A stretch of DNA of 28,481 nucleotides from a virus. The notes under the pieces are model-generated. The model had not been told where the DNA came from. It saw only the letters and a list, made by a program, of their open reading frames with translations, and searched no databases. Location of the stretch: the IMG/VR virus record IMGVR_UViG_3300009155_000190, positions 1 through 28,481 of that record; one strand, written 5' to 3'. The position numbers and the translations under genes were made by a program. Shown piece after piece: positions 8,323 through 15,432 of the stretch. Position 1 is the stretch's first letter, and every line of letters starts with the position of its first letter.

Positions 8323-9909
8323 ATGGCTGAATTATTCGGTTTTGAGATAAAACGAAAAAAGGAGAAGGATCTACCTTCAGTGGTTGCTCCTTCACTTGAT
8401 GATGGCTCGATGATAACCACTAGCGTAAATGCTGGTGGTTATTATTCACATGTCATAGACATGGATGCTTTAGTCAAAAATGAAAATGATTTAATTAAAA
8501 GATATCGTGAAGTTGCTCAGTATCCAGATTGTGATACTGCTATTGATGATATTATCAATGAAGCAATTGTAGCTGAAGAAGATTCTGATGCTGTAAAAAT
8601 TATCGCAGATGATATACAAGTGTCAACTGCTATTAAGAATAAAATTCGTGTTGAGTTCGATACAGTTTTAGAATTATTAGATTTTAAAAATAAAGGTCAT
8701 GACCTTTTCCGTAGATGGTACATTGATGGAAGATTATACTTTCATATTTTAATTGACGAAAAGAATATTAAAAACGGTATCGTTGAACTAAGAACTATCG
8801 ATCCACGAAAAATTCGTAAGATCAAAGAAGTTAAAAAAGCCAAAAACACTAAGGGTGTTGAGGTTGTCGTTGGTGTAGATGAATACTACATGTATAACGA
8901 TAAAGGAATTACAGAAAATACAGCGCAAGGTACTAAACTGTCTCTTGACTCTGTATTGTATTGTGGTTCTGGTATGGTTGATTCAAATACTGGAATGATG
9001 CTTTCTTATTTACATAAAGCAATTAAACCTGTCAACCAATTAAAAATGATTGAAGACGCTGTAGTTATCTACCGTATCAGTCGTGCTCCAGAACGAAGAA
9101 TATTTTATGTTGATGTGGGTAATCTGCCAAAAGTAAAAGCAGAGCAATATGTTAATGACTTAATGAATCGTTACAAGAATAAAATTGTTTACGATGCAGC
9201 GACTGGTGAAGTCAAAGATGATCGTAAACATATGTCAATGCTTGAAGATTTTTGGATGCCTCGTCGTGAAGGTGGTAAGGGTACAGAAATTACTACACTT
9301 CCAGGTGGTCAAAATCTTGGTGAGATCCAAGACATCCAATATTTCCAAACAAAATTATATCAAGCACTGAATGTGCCAACCAGTAGACTACAAGCAGATA
9401 ATGGATTTACTCTTGGTCGTTCTACAGAAATTAGTCGTGACGAATTAAAGTTCCAAAAATATATTGCAAGAGTTCGTAGAAAATTCGCAATGTTGTTTAG
9501 CGATGCGTTGAAAGTTCAACTTATCTCTAAGGGTATTATTCGTGAAGACGAATGGACTGATATCAGTAATAAAATACGATTTGACTACATGAAAGATAAT
9601 TATTTTGCCGAGTTAAAAGACTCTGAAATTTTAAATAGTCGTGTACAAGCATTAGTATTGATTGAGCCATATATTGGTAAATATTACTCAGTAGAATGGG
9701 TAAGAAAACATGTTCTTCGTATGTCTGAAGATCAGATTGAAGAGATCGACAAACAGATCAAAGATGAAGAAGAACTACATATGACTCATGCGGAAACGCA
9801 AGGAACTCTTGCTGGTGTTACTCAAGTAGCACAACAACAGCATTTACAAGATAATGGTATGGGCGGTGATGAACAATCACCTAACCAAGAACAAGGAGAT
9901 AAGAAATGA
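8323..9909 (+). CDS. gp20: Portal vertex protein gp20
   Basis: 528 residues (T4 gp20 is 524). It forms the dodecameric ring at the packaging vertex: prohead assembly starts on it, gp17 docks on it and DNA passes through it. Recognisable segments: YSHVIDMDALVKNENDLIKR, YPDCDTAIDDIINEAIV, GRLYFHILID, ELRTIDPRKIRKIKEV, IYRISRAPERRIFYVDVGNL, MLEDFWMPRREGGKGTEI, LPGGQNLGEI, LYQALNVPTSRL and FTLGRSTEISRDELKF. These are the standard conserved blocks widely used for g20 typing of marine myoviruses. The ribosome site (TTGAGG) is weaker than for gp18/gp19, as fits a 12-copy protein. It overlaps the next gene by 4 bases (ATGA). Confidence 0.96.
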   Translation: MAELFGFEIKRKKEKDLPSVVAPSLDDGSMITTSVNAGGYYSHVIDMDALVKNENDLIKRYREVAQYPDCDTAIDDIINEAIVAEEDSDAVKIIADDIQVSTAIKNKIRVEFDTVLELLDFKNKGHDLFRRWYIDGRLYFHILIDEKNIKNGIVELRTIDPRKIRKIKEVKKAKNTKGVEVVVGVDEYYMYNDKGITENTAQGTKLSLDSVLYCGSGMVDSNTGMMLSYLHKAIKPVNQLKMIEDAVVIYRISRAPERRIFYVDVGNLPKVKAEQYVNDLMNRYKNKIVYDAATGEVKDDRKHMSMLEDFWMPRREGGKGTEITTLPGGQNLGEIQDIQYFQTKLYQALNVPTSRLQADNGFTLGRSTEISRDELKFQKYIARVRRKFAMLFSDALKVQLISKGIIREDEWTDISNKIRFDYMKDNYFAELKDSEILNSRVQALVLIEPYIGKYYSVEWVRKHVLRMSEDQIEEIDKQIKDEEELHMTHAETQGTLAGVTQVAQQQHLQDNGMGGDEQSPNQEQGDKK

Positions 9910-10097
9910 GCACTCGTGATTTGATTGATGCAATTCAAGCAGGGGATTCAACTAAGGTTGATGACACTTTTAATTCTGTAATGGTTCAGAAAGTTTCTGA
10001 AAGATTAGACGCTATGCGTGATGACCTTTCACAAAACATGTTCAGGGCTGTTGATTCATCAGCAGCACCAGCAGAAGCTGCAGAAGGTAATGAGTAA
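9906..10097 (+). CDS. gp67: Prohead core protein gp67-like
   Basis: 63 residues, acidic and mostly helical: MSTRDLIDAIQAGDSTKVDD, then NSVMVQKVSERLDAMR, and an Ala/Glu-rich end. In T4, gp67 (80 residues) is a small prohead-core protein encoded just after the portal. Size, acidity, the opening xxLIDAIxxGD and the position between gp20 and the gp68/gp21 genes support the same role here. Core proteins of this kind are digested by the gp21 protease during head maturation. Coupled to gp20 by an ATGA overlap; its own stop overlaps the next start by 8 bases. The small size keeps confidence below that of its neighbours. Confidence 0.75.
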   Translation: MSTRDLIDAIQAGDSTKVDDTFNSVMVQKVSERLDAMRDDLSQNMFRAVDSSAAPAEAAEGNE

Positions 10098-10626
10098 TAG
10101 TTTTAGCTCTTTCAAAAAACAAATCCTTGATAACTCTGGATTTGTTGAAACATTTCATTTATATGGTAACTCAGTTCAAGTAACAAAATCGAATGAAGTT
10201 TATATTGATGGTGTAAATACTGGTTCAGTAGATACATTAGAGGAAGCGAGAGAATACGCTAAGAAATATATTGAGAATAAGACACTATTACAAAACATTG
10301 ATAATACGATTCCAGAAGAAAAAGTTGCAAGTTATATTAGACAATATCATAACCTAGAAAAGATTACAGATACGCTAATTGAATCCTATATTGAACTCGC
10401 TTCCTCTAATGTATTTACAGTTGACCCAGTTGTAACAGCAATCAAAGAGTATCGTTCATATGATATCTCTGGTAAATTACAATATGAATTAACGGATGGT
10501 TCTGTTGTTGCAATAGATGAAGCAACGCAAGAACTCCTAAATAAGTTATTAGCTAATAAACCTGAAGTTGTTGATTACATGCGTGAATCTAAAAACAACT
10601 TTATAAGAATTATAAGAGAGATCTAA
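10090..10626 (+). CDS. gp68: Prohead core protein, gp68-like
   Basis: 178 residues from the ATG at 10090, which follows AGAAGG and overlaps the preceding stop by 8 bases (ATGAGTAA). An upstream in-frame ATG at 10018 lies wholly inside the previous gene and is less likely. The sequence opens SFSSFKKQILDNSGFVETFH, then VQVTKSNEVYIDGVNTGS. A helical middle follows (LEEAREYAKKYIE; VASYIRQYHNLEKITDTLIE), and it ends NNFIRIIREI. The position between gp67 and gp21 is that of T4 gp68 (141 residues), a prohead-core protein. The assignment rests on position, charge pattern and size rather than a catalytic motif. Confidence 0.6.
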   Translation: MSNSFSSFKKQILDNSGFVETFHLYGNSVQVTKSNEVYIDGVNTGSVDTLEEAREYAKKYIENKTLLQNIDNTIPEEKVASYIRQYHNLEKITDTLIESYIELASSNVFTVDPVVTAIKEYRSYDISGKLQYELTDGSVVAIDEATQELLNKLLANKPEVVDYMRESKNNFIRIIREI

Positions 10627-10627
10627 C

Positions 10628-11056
10628 ATGGCTGTCGTAAAAACTGTATTAAAGAAAACACATCAAGAAGCAGTTGTTAAGGTTGCAGGAACTGCAGCTG
10701 CATCTACTATTTCTCTAGCAAGTGATCTATTACCAAGTAGCCAAGCATTAACTTCTGGTGGAACTCCTACTGTTAATATTATCGGTGCTCATTGGACTGG
10801 TGCTCCAAATTCAACAATTACTGTTGTTCGTGGTGGTGTTACTGTTTTATCAATTCCTGCAGATCAACCAACTAATTTTGACTTTGAAGGTTTAGGTTTT
10901 GTAGATACAGTGGGTAATACTAGCGATATCGTTGTTACTATTGCTGGCGCAGAAGCTGCTGTTTATCTACAATTAAGAAAAATAGATGGTTATTCATCTA
11001 AAGTCGAGTCAGCACAGTTTGGTGCTCTTGATGATGTAACTGCCGTAGGAAGCTAA
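10628..11056 (+). CDS. Unknown beta-rich protein between prohead-core and protease genes
   Basis: 142 residues, not recognised as a named family. A short basic N-terminus (AVVKTVLKKTHQEAVVKVAG) is followed by repeated strand-like segments: TPTVNIIGAHWTG, TITVVRGGVTVLSI, FDFEGLGFVDTV, SDIVVTIAGAEAAVYLQLRK. No Cys, signal peptide or membrane segment is seen. The pattern suggests a small beta-sandwich. Its position one base from both its neighbours, inside the head-assembly cluster (gp68 and gp21), suggests a head component such as a decoration or internal protein. It is probably late and cotranscribed with gp20-gp21. No T4 counterpart sits at this place. Confidence 0.8.
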   Translation: MAVVKTVLKKTHQEAVVKVAGTAAASTISLASDLLPSSQALTSGGTPTVNIIGAHWTGAPNSTITVVRGGVTVLSIPADQPTNFDFEGLGFVDTVGNTSDIVVTIAGAEAAVYLQLRKIDGYSSKVESAQFGALDDVTAVGS

Positions 11057-11057
11057 G

Positions 11058-11711
11058 ATGAAACTAATTAAAGAAGTAGTAGAATCTACTAGATCTATCA
11101 TCGAAGAAAAAGTCGGTGGTAAGAAGAATTATTTTATTGAAGGTGTTTTCCTTCAGTCAGAAATTACTAATCGTAACGGACGCATGTATCAAGAAAAGAT
11201 CATGGACAAAGAAGTTGGTCGTTACATGAAAGAGTATGTAGAAAAGAATCGTGCATATGGAGAGTTGGGTCACCCAGATACTCCATCAATTAACTTAGAT
11301 CGTGTTTCACACATGATTGTTGATCTTCGTAAAGAAGGCACTAACTATGTTGGTAAAGCAAAGATTTTAGAAACTCCAATGGGAATGATTGCTCGTGGTC
11401 TACTCGATGGTGGTGCTAATCTTGGCGTGTCAAGCAGAGCAATGGGATCCCTGAAAACTAATAATGAAGGTATCCAAGTTGTTCAAGATGACTTTATGTT
11501 ATCTACAGCTGCAGATATTGTAGCTGACCCATCTGCCCCAGATGCTTTCGTAAGAGGCATTATGGAAGGAAGAGAATGGGTTTTCGTTGATGGAAAGTTT
11601 GTGGAGAAAAATATCGAAGAAGCAAAATATGCTATCCGTAAGGCTTCTTCTAGACAATTAGAGGAAGCTAAGATACATGCTTTCCAAAACTTCCTGAGTA
11701 AAATCAGATAA
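11058..11711 (+). CDS. gp21: Prohead maturation protease gp21
   Basis: 217 residues (T4 gp21 is 212). A serine protease of the herpesvirus-assemblin-like fold that cuts scaffold, core and capsid proteins after [LI]-x-E and then itself. Landmarks: FIEGVFLQSEITNRNGRMY, YGELGHPDTPSINLDRVSH with candidate catalytic His72 and His85, LGVSSRAMGSL with Ser125/Ser126 as nucleophile candidates, and DIVADPSAPDAFV. It lies directly before its main substrates, scaffold gp22 and capsid gp23. A tandem late-type promoter element overlaps and follows its stop codon. Confidence 0.93.
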   Translation: MKLIKEVVESTRSIIEEKVGGKKNYFIEGVFLQSEITNRNGRMYQEKIMDKEVGRYMKEYVEKNRAYGELGHPDTPSINLDRVSHMIVDLRKEGTNYVGKAKILETPMGMIARGLLDGGANLGVSSRAMGSLKTNNEGIQVVQDDFMLSTAADIVADPSAPDAFVRGIMEGREWVFVDGKFVEKNIEEAKYAIRKASSRQLEEAKIHAFQNFLSKIR

Positions 11712-11721
11712 ATAATAAATA
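11707..11721 (+). promoter_or_regulatory. Tandem candidate late promoter elements before gp22
   Basis: GATAAATA (11707-11714) and AATAAATA (11714-11721) overlap at the end of gp21, 32-46 bases before the gp22 ATG. Both contain the ATAAATA core of the T4 late element TATAAATA. The spacing leaves room for a short leader holding the TTAGGAGA ribosome site. High expression of scaffold and capsid would be expected from here. Confidence 0.6.
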
Positions 11722-11752
11722 ATAACAGAACTATCCAGTTAGGAGATAACAG

Positions 11753-12784
11753 ATGTCGATCGAACAAAAAATTAGCGAGTTGCTCGCTGAATCAAAAAAA
11801 CTGAAAGATGCTGAAGCGCAAGCTGAAGTTGTTTCAGAAGAAACCATTGAGGAAGCAAATATGAATACCAAAGATGCGTCAGCACCTGAGGCATCTAACA
11901 TCGCTTCTATCAAGTCTGATGGTGTTACTAGCGTTGGTGGAGATAATCCAGACAATGCTAAGAATAACAAAGACGAAGAAAAAGAAGCTGAAGGTGGCAC
12001 TTCTAAAGCAAGCAACGCTAATAATAAAGCTGCAGCTGCTCCAGAAGCAAGCAACATTTCTAGCGTTAAAGAAGATATCGATGCATTGATGAGCGGAGAA
12101 GAACTCTCTGAAGAATTCAAAGCAAAGGCAACAACAATTTTTGAAGCTGCAGTATTAAGCCGTGTTAAAGCGGAAACTACTAAACTTCAAGAAGCGTATG
12201 ATAATCAACTGAATGAAAAGGTTGAAGAGGTCAAAGAGGGTCTGGTTGAAAAAGTTGATGGATATCTCGGCTATATTGTCGAGCAGTGGATTGAACAGAA
12301 TGAGTTAGCCCTTGAATCTGGTATGAAGTCTGAAATCATGGAGTCATTTATTGACGGCATGAAGTCATTGTTTGCTGAACACTATATCGATGTTCCTGAA
12401 GAAAAGTTCGATGTATTGGGCGACATGCAAGAAAAACTTGCACAAGTCGAGGCAAAGCTGAATGAACAAGTAGAAAAGAATATTGAACTTTCTAAAACAG
12501 TAAATGAACAGAATCGTGTTGCTTCTATCGAAGAAACTGCTTCTGGTTTAACTGATACTGAAGTTGAGAAATTCAAAGCATTAGCTGAAGAGTTAAGCTA
12601 CGAAGACTCAAAAACATTCTCTACTAAATTGAAGACTATTCGTGAAAACTATTTTGGTGCAAAGAAAGTTATCTCTGAAGTTACTTCAGTAGTAACTGAC
12701 ACACCAGTTGAAACTCTAACTGAGTCTGCTCCAATTGATCCTTCTGTTAAGAAGTATCTTTCTGAACTCAATAAACTTAAATAA
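11753..12784 (+). CDS. gp22: Prohead scaffolding core protein gp22
   Basis: 343 residues (T4 gp22 is 269). The main internal scaffold on which the capsid forms; it is degraded by gp21 before DNA packaging. The sequence is very acidic, helical and coiled-coil-like: EEFKAKATTIFEAAVLSRVK, QLNEKVEEVKEGLVEKVDGY, YIVEQWIEQNELALESGMKS, MQEKLAQVEAKLNEQVEKN, KFKALAEELSYEDSKTF. Several L/I-x-E tripeptides suit gp21 cleavage. About 100 residues at the N-terminus form an extra Ala/Asn/Glu-rich disordered region with an internal duplication (APEASNI at 44-50 and 96-102). A TTAGGAGA ribosome site precedes the ATG, and gp23 follows 12 bases after the stop. Confidence 0.9.
   Translation: MSIEQKISELLAESKKLKDAEAQAEVVSEETIEEANMNTKDASAPEASNIASIKSDGVTSVGGDNPDNAKNNKDEEKEAEGGTSKASNANNKAAAAPEASNISSVKEDIDALMSGEELSEEFKAKATTIFEAAVLSRVKAETTKLQEAYDNQLNEKVEEVKEGLVEKVDGYLGYIVEQWIEQNELALESGMKSEIMESFIDGMKSLFAEHYIDVPEEKFDVLGDMQEKLAQVEAKLNEQVEKNIELSKTVNEQNRVASIEETASGLTDTEVEKFKALAEELSYEDSKTFSTKLKTIRENYFGAKKVISEVTSVVTDTPVETLTESAPIDPSVKKYLSELNKLK
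11876..11920 (+). repeat. Scaffold N-terminal duplication, copy 1
   Basis: Residues 42-56 of gp22, ASAPEASNIASIKSD. Copy 2 lies 52 residues downstream. APEASNI is identical in both copies and the rest is conservatively changed. Confidence 0.65.
12032..12076 (+). repeat. Scaffold N-terminal duplication, copy 2
   Basis: Residues 94-108 of gp22, AAAPEASNISSVKED. It matches copy 1 (11876-11920) at APEASNI and at S-[IV]-K-x-D. The copies flank an Asn/Lys/Glu-rich linker, suggesting duplication of a short interaction motif. Confidence 0.65.
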
Positions 12785-12796
12785 AAGGAAATAAAC

Positions 12797-14086
12797 ATGT
12801 CTAATTTAGACCGCCAAGCCCTGATGAAAAAATGGGCTCCAATCTTGGAGCATGATGCTGTTGCTCCAATCAAAGACCAATATCGTAAAGAAGTTACTGC
12901 TGTTCTCTTGGAAAACCAAGAGCGTGAAATGGGAAGACAATCTGAAGCATTGTTCGAAACTGCTCATGCAAACAACATCGGTTCATCTGCTGATACTGGT
13001 GCTGTTGCTAAGTATGATCCAGTATTGATCAGCTTAGTTCGTCGTTCTGCTCCACAAATGATCGCTTATGACATTTGCGGTGTACAACCAATGACACAAC
13101 CTACTGGCTTGATCTTCGCTATGAAGTCACGCTACTCCACTCAAGGTGGTACTGAAGCATTGTTCAACGAAGCAGATACTGACTTCTCTGGCAATACTGA
13201 CACTGGTTACACTGCTCACGCAGGTTCTAACCCAGTTAGTGGCACTTACACTACTGGTACTGGTATGGCTACTTCCCGTGCGGAAGATTTGGGCACTACT
13301 GGTTCTTTCGGTGCTATGGCTTTCTCTATCGAAAAGACTTCTGTAACTGCAAAGACTCGTGCTTTGAAGGCAGAATACACTATCGAATTGGCACAAGACT
13401 TGAAATCAGTTCATGGTCTTGACGCTGAAGGCGAATTAAGCAACATTCTCTCTACTGAGATTCTTGCTGAAATCAATCGTGAAGTTCTTCGTACTATCTA
13501 CACAACTGCTAAAGCAGGTGCTCAAGTAGGTACTACTTCTGCTGGTACTTTCGACTTAGACACTGACTCTAATGGTCGTTGGTCTGTTGAAAAGTTCAAA
13601 GGTCTATTGTTCCAAATCGAGCGTGAAGCCAATGCAATTGCGCAACAAACTCGTCGTGGAAAAGGTAACTTCATCATCTGTTCTTCAGATGTTGCAAGTG
13701 CTTTAGCAATGGCTGGTGTTCTTGACTATGCTCCTGCATTGTCAACTAACTTGAATGTTGATGAGTCTTCTACTACTTTCGCTGGTGTCCTAAATGGTCG
13801 CTACAAAGTTTATGTTGATCCATATTCTGCAAATCAAGGCGCAACTCAGTTCTTCACTGTTGGCTACAAAGGTACTTCTGCTTTTGATGCTGGCTTGTTC
13901 TATTGCCCATATGTACCTCTCCAATTGGTTCGTGCTGTTGATCCAGCTACTTTCCAACCAAAGATTGGTTTCAAAACTCGTTATGGCATGGTTGCTAACC
14001 CATTCGTTTCATTGGATGGTACTGGTGGCTTGACTGCTAACGAAAACTACTACTACCGTCGTGTAGCAGTTACAAACTTGATGTAA
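12797..14086 (+). CDS. gp23: Major capsid protein gp23
   Basis: 429 residues. It forms the hexamers of the head shell, HK97 fold. Conserved blocks: SNLDRQALMKKWAPILEHD, DPVLISLVRRSAPQMIAYDI, CGVQPMTQPTGLIFAMKSRY, FSIEKTSVTAKTRALKAEYT, IELAQDLKSVHGLDAEGELS, GKGNFIICSSDVASAL, KVYVDPYSANQGATQFFTVG, YCPYVPLQLVRAVDPATFQP, FKTRYGMVANPF. gp21 would remove the N-terminal peptide; LFE-T at residues 52-55, before the conserved AHANNIGSS, is a candidate site (T4 gp23 is cut after residue 65). Ribosome site AAAAGGAAA. The gene ends the late block and a strong terminator follows. No gp24 vertex paralogue is seen next to it. Confidence 0.97.
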   Translation: MSNLDRQALMKKWAPILEHDAVAPIKDQYRKEVTAVLLENQEREMGRQSEALFETAHANNIGSSADTGAVAKYDPVLISLVRRSAPQMIAYDICGVQPMTQPTGLIFAMKSRYSTQGGTEALFNEADTDFSGNTDTGYTAHAGSNPVSGTYTTGTGMATSRAEDLGTTGSFGAMAFSIEKTSVTAKTRALKAEYTIELAQDLKSVHGLDAEGELSNILSTEILAEINREVLRTIYTTAKAGAQVGTTSAGTFDLDTDSNGRWSVEKFKGLLFQIEREANAIAQQTRRGKGNFIICSSDVASALAMAGVLDYAPALSTNLNVDESSTTFAGVLNGRYKVYVDPYSANQGATQFFTVGYKGTSAFDAGLFYCPYVPLQLVRAVDPATFQPKIGFKTRYGMVANPFVSLDGTGGLTANENYYYRRVAVTNLM

Positions 14087-14117
14087 TCAAGTTAGCTACC
14101 GCTAAGAGTAGCATTTT

Positions 14118-14145
14118 AAAGGGAGACTTCGGTCTCCCTTTTTTT
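14118..14145 (+). terminator. Strong intrinsic terminator after gp23
   Basis: AAAGGGAGAC (14118-14127), loop TTCG, then GTCTCCCTTT (14132-14141), running into a T-tract. The 10-bp perfect stem with a stable UUCG tetraloop makes this the clearest terminator in the window. It separates the late head genes from the following cluster. A smaller hairpin (GCTAC / GTAGC, 14095-14112) lies just upstream. Confidence 0.95.
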
Positions 14146-14148
14146 ATT

Positions 14149-14156
14149 CATAAATA
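14149..14156 (+). promoter_or_regulatory. Candidate late promoter -10 element after the gp23 terminator
   Basis: CATAAATA follows the terminator directly and ends 5 bases before the next ATG (14162). It matches the ATAAATA core of the T4 late element. A start about 6 bases downstream would give a nearly leaderless message for the 75-residue protein, or a normal leader for the 181-residue tail protein. Confidence 0.4.
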
Positions 14157-14161
14157 ATAAT

Positions 14162-14389
14162 ATGTCAAGACTATTAATTTATTTTTACATAAAACAATTC
14201 TTATTGTTTTTCCCGACACCTGTCTTTTTTGTGTTGGGTATCGTTTCATTATTTCACTCAAATATAATGTGTGGTGGATACCAATATGAAATGAGTGTTA
14301 TGTGGTTTCTGATGTCTATTGCTCACTCTAGAATTTGGGTCGAGCATTTCGAAATTAAAAATTGTCCAAAGGGATGTGGGTGTAAATAA
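14162..14389 (+). CDS. Small membrane protein of unknown function
   Basis: 75 residues, unrecognised. The first ~30 residues (LLIYFYIKQFLLFFPTPVFF, then VLGIVSLF) form a hydrophobic segment or hairpin long enough to cross a membrane, and MSVMWFLMSIAHSRIWV is a second moderately hydrophobic stretch. The C-terminus has Cys in NCPKGCGCK, and another Cys is at MCGG. No ribosome site is visible before the ATG. The gene fits exactly between the terminator and the next gene (3-base gap), which supports its being real. It could be a phage membrane effector or lysis-related protein, but nothing in the sequence proves this. Confidence 0.6.
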   Translation: MSRLLIYFYIKQFLLFFPTPVFFVLGIVSLFHSNIMCGGYQYEMSVMWFLMSIAHSRIWVEHFEIKNCPKGCGCK

Positions 14390-14392
14390 CAT

Positions 14393-14938
14393 ATGGCTAA
14401 CAATATTCTTTCTTGTCCTGTTCCAACAAACATTAATCCACTGTCACCAAATGGGTTCATGTTTACTATCGCTAAACTTCCAGAACTATCTTTCTTCTGT
14501 CAAGAAATTAATCTTCCAGGAATTACATTGGGTGAACCAGCAATGTTTAACCCATTTGCTCAGGTGCCAATTCCAGGAGAAACATTAACATATGATTCTT
14601 TGAATGTAAAATTCTTGATTGATGAAAACATGGACAACTATGTGTCAATCTATAATTGGATTGTTGCTCTTGGTTTCCCAAATAATTATGACCAGTATGT
14701 TAATTTTATTTCAGCAAATCAACTAGGCTCATTGGGTGAACTTGCTAAAAATTATTCTGGCGCAACTTTGCAAATTCTAAACAATACAAACACCACTAGC
14801 AAAATTATTGAATTTGTAGATCTGTTTCCAACAAATATCGGATCAGTTTCTTTTATGTCTACCAATCAGGATGTGCAATATCTTGTTGGTGATGCAACAT
14901 TTAGGTTCTCATACTACACATTTAATTCTGCAACTTAA
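14393..14938 (+). CDS. Second tail-tube-fold structural protein (gp19/gp54-like; gp3 position)
   Basis: 181 residues. It opens NPLSPNGFMFTIAKLPELSF, then FCQEINLPGITLGE, VPIPGETLTYDSLNVKFLID, ENMDNYVSIYNWIVALGFP, and ends DLFPTNIGSVSFMS and DATFRFSYYTF. The layout follows that of tail-tube proteins: xFxxxIxxLP, FxCQxxxLPG, then a C-terminal [LF]-[WF]-PTN[VI]G block and F-x-[VF]-[TS]-Y-[YW]. It is therefore likely a paralogue of gp19, as T4 gp54 (the baseplate-tube junction protein) is. In related marine phages the gene after gp23 is often labelled gp3 (tail completion). The exact role, tube terminator or tube initiator, cannot be settled from sequence alone. Confidence 0.7.
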   Translation: MANNILSCPVPTNINPLSPNGFMFTIAKLPELSFFCQEINLPGITLGEPAMFNPFAQVPIPGETLTYDSLNVKFLIDENMDNYVSIYNWIVALGFPNNYDQYVNFISANQLGSLGELAKNYSGATLQILNNTNTTSKIIEFVDLFPTNIGSVSFMSTNQDVQYLVGDATFRFSYYTFNSAT

Positions 14939-14942
14939 ATAG

Positions 14943-14971
14943 TTGCGAATAATTATTATTTGAGGTATACT
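14943..14971 (+). promoter_or_regulatory. Host-sigma-type promoter before uvsY
   Basis: -35 TTGCGA (14943-14948), 17-bp spacer, -10 TATACT (14966-14971), 24 bases before the uvsY ATG. The spacer ends in GG like several other promoters in this window. A late-like CTTAAATA (14934-14941) lies just upstream. The -10 box is inside a perfect inverted repeat. Confidence 0.75.
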
Positions 14972-14981
14972 AGAAGTATAC
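14965..14981 (+). promoter_or_regulatory. Inverted repeat over the uvsY -10 box (possible operator)
   Basis: GTATACT, 3-base centre AGA, then AGTATAC: a perfect 7-bp dyad that covers the -10 hexamer and the expected start site. The position is where a repressor would block polymerase. Confidence 0.45.
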
Positions 14982-14994
14982 AATTGGAGATATT

Positions 14995-15432
14995 ATGAAC
15001 CTTGAAGAATTACAAAACATGTGGTCTGTAGACTGTATCATAGATGACAACCATCTAGATACTGAATCTGTAAACACAGCAAAGCTACACTCAAAATATC
15101 TTAATCATCTTATTCGTTATAAGTTACAACTTGCTAAGATGAAGTCAGATTACAATACACTGCGCCAGCAAAAGTTTCGTTGGTATCGTGGTGAACTCTC
15201 CCGAGAAGAATTAACATTGCTTAACTGGGAACAGTGGCAAGGTATCAAGCCACTTAAAAATGAGATGGAAGAATTCTTAATGGGTGATAAAGATTTAAAC
15301 ATTGTCGAAGTCAAACTACAATACATCAATAGCATTGTAGAATTTGTTGAATCTATTATGAATCAGATTAAAGCAAGAGACTGGCAGATCCGCAATTCCA
15401 TCGAATGGAAAAAGTTTATTAGTGGCGCATGA
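14995..15432 (+). CDS. uvsY: Recombination mediator UvsY
   Basis: 145 residues (T4 UvsY is 137). UvsY loads the UvsX recombinase onto gp32-coated single-stranded DNA for recombination-dependent replication. Family features: MNLEELQNMWSVDCIIDDNH at the N-terminus, LHSKYLNHLIRYKLQLAKMK, the basic FRWYRGELS, then DKDLNIVEVKLQYINSIVEF and the C-terminal NQIKARDWQIRNSIEWKKF. This parallels T4 UvsY (LEDLQ..., SKWLN, Y-x-G, DKDVLKVDTSLQY, IKSRGFAIK). A GGAG ribosome site and a -35/-10 promoter precede it, and its stop overlaps the uvsW start (ATGA), so the two are cotranslated. UvsX itself is not in the window. Confidence 0.92.
   Translation: MNLEELQNMWSVDCIIDDNHLDTESVNTAKLHSKYLNHLIRYKLQLAKMKSDYNTLRQQKFRWYRGELSREELTLLNWEQWQGIKPLKNEMEEFLMGDKDLNIVEVKLQYINSIVEFVESIMNQIKARDWQIRNSIEWKKFISGA

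Noticed and set aside
10018-10089. Upstream start (ATG 10018) for the gp68-like gene
   Set aside because: It would place 24 codons wholly inside gp67. The ATG at 10090 has AGAAGG just upstream and a typical overlap.
11731-12120. Minus-strand open frame over gp22
   Set aside because: Ser/Leu-rich antisense of acidic scaffold codons; no ribosome site and no family match.
12776-12783. CTTAAATA before gp23 as a late promoter
   Set aside because: Transcription would start inside or after the gp23 ribosome site (AAAAGGAAA), leaving no usable leader. gp23 is more likely read from the gp22 promoter.
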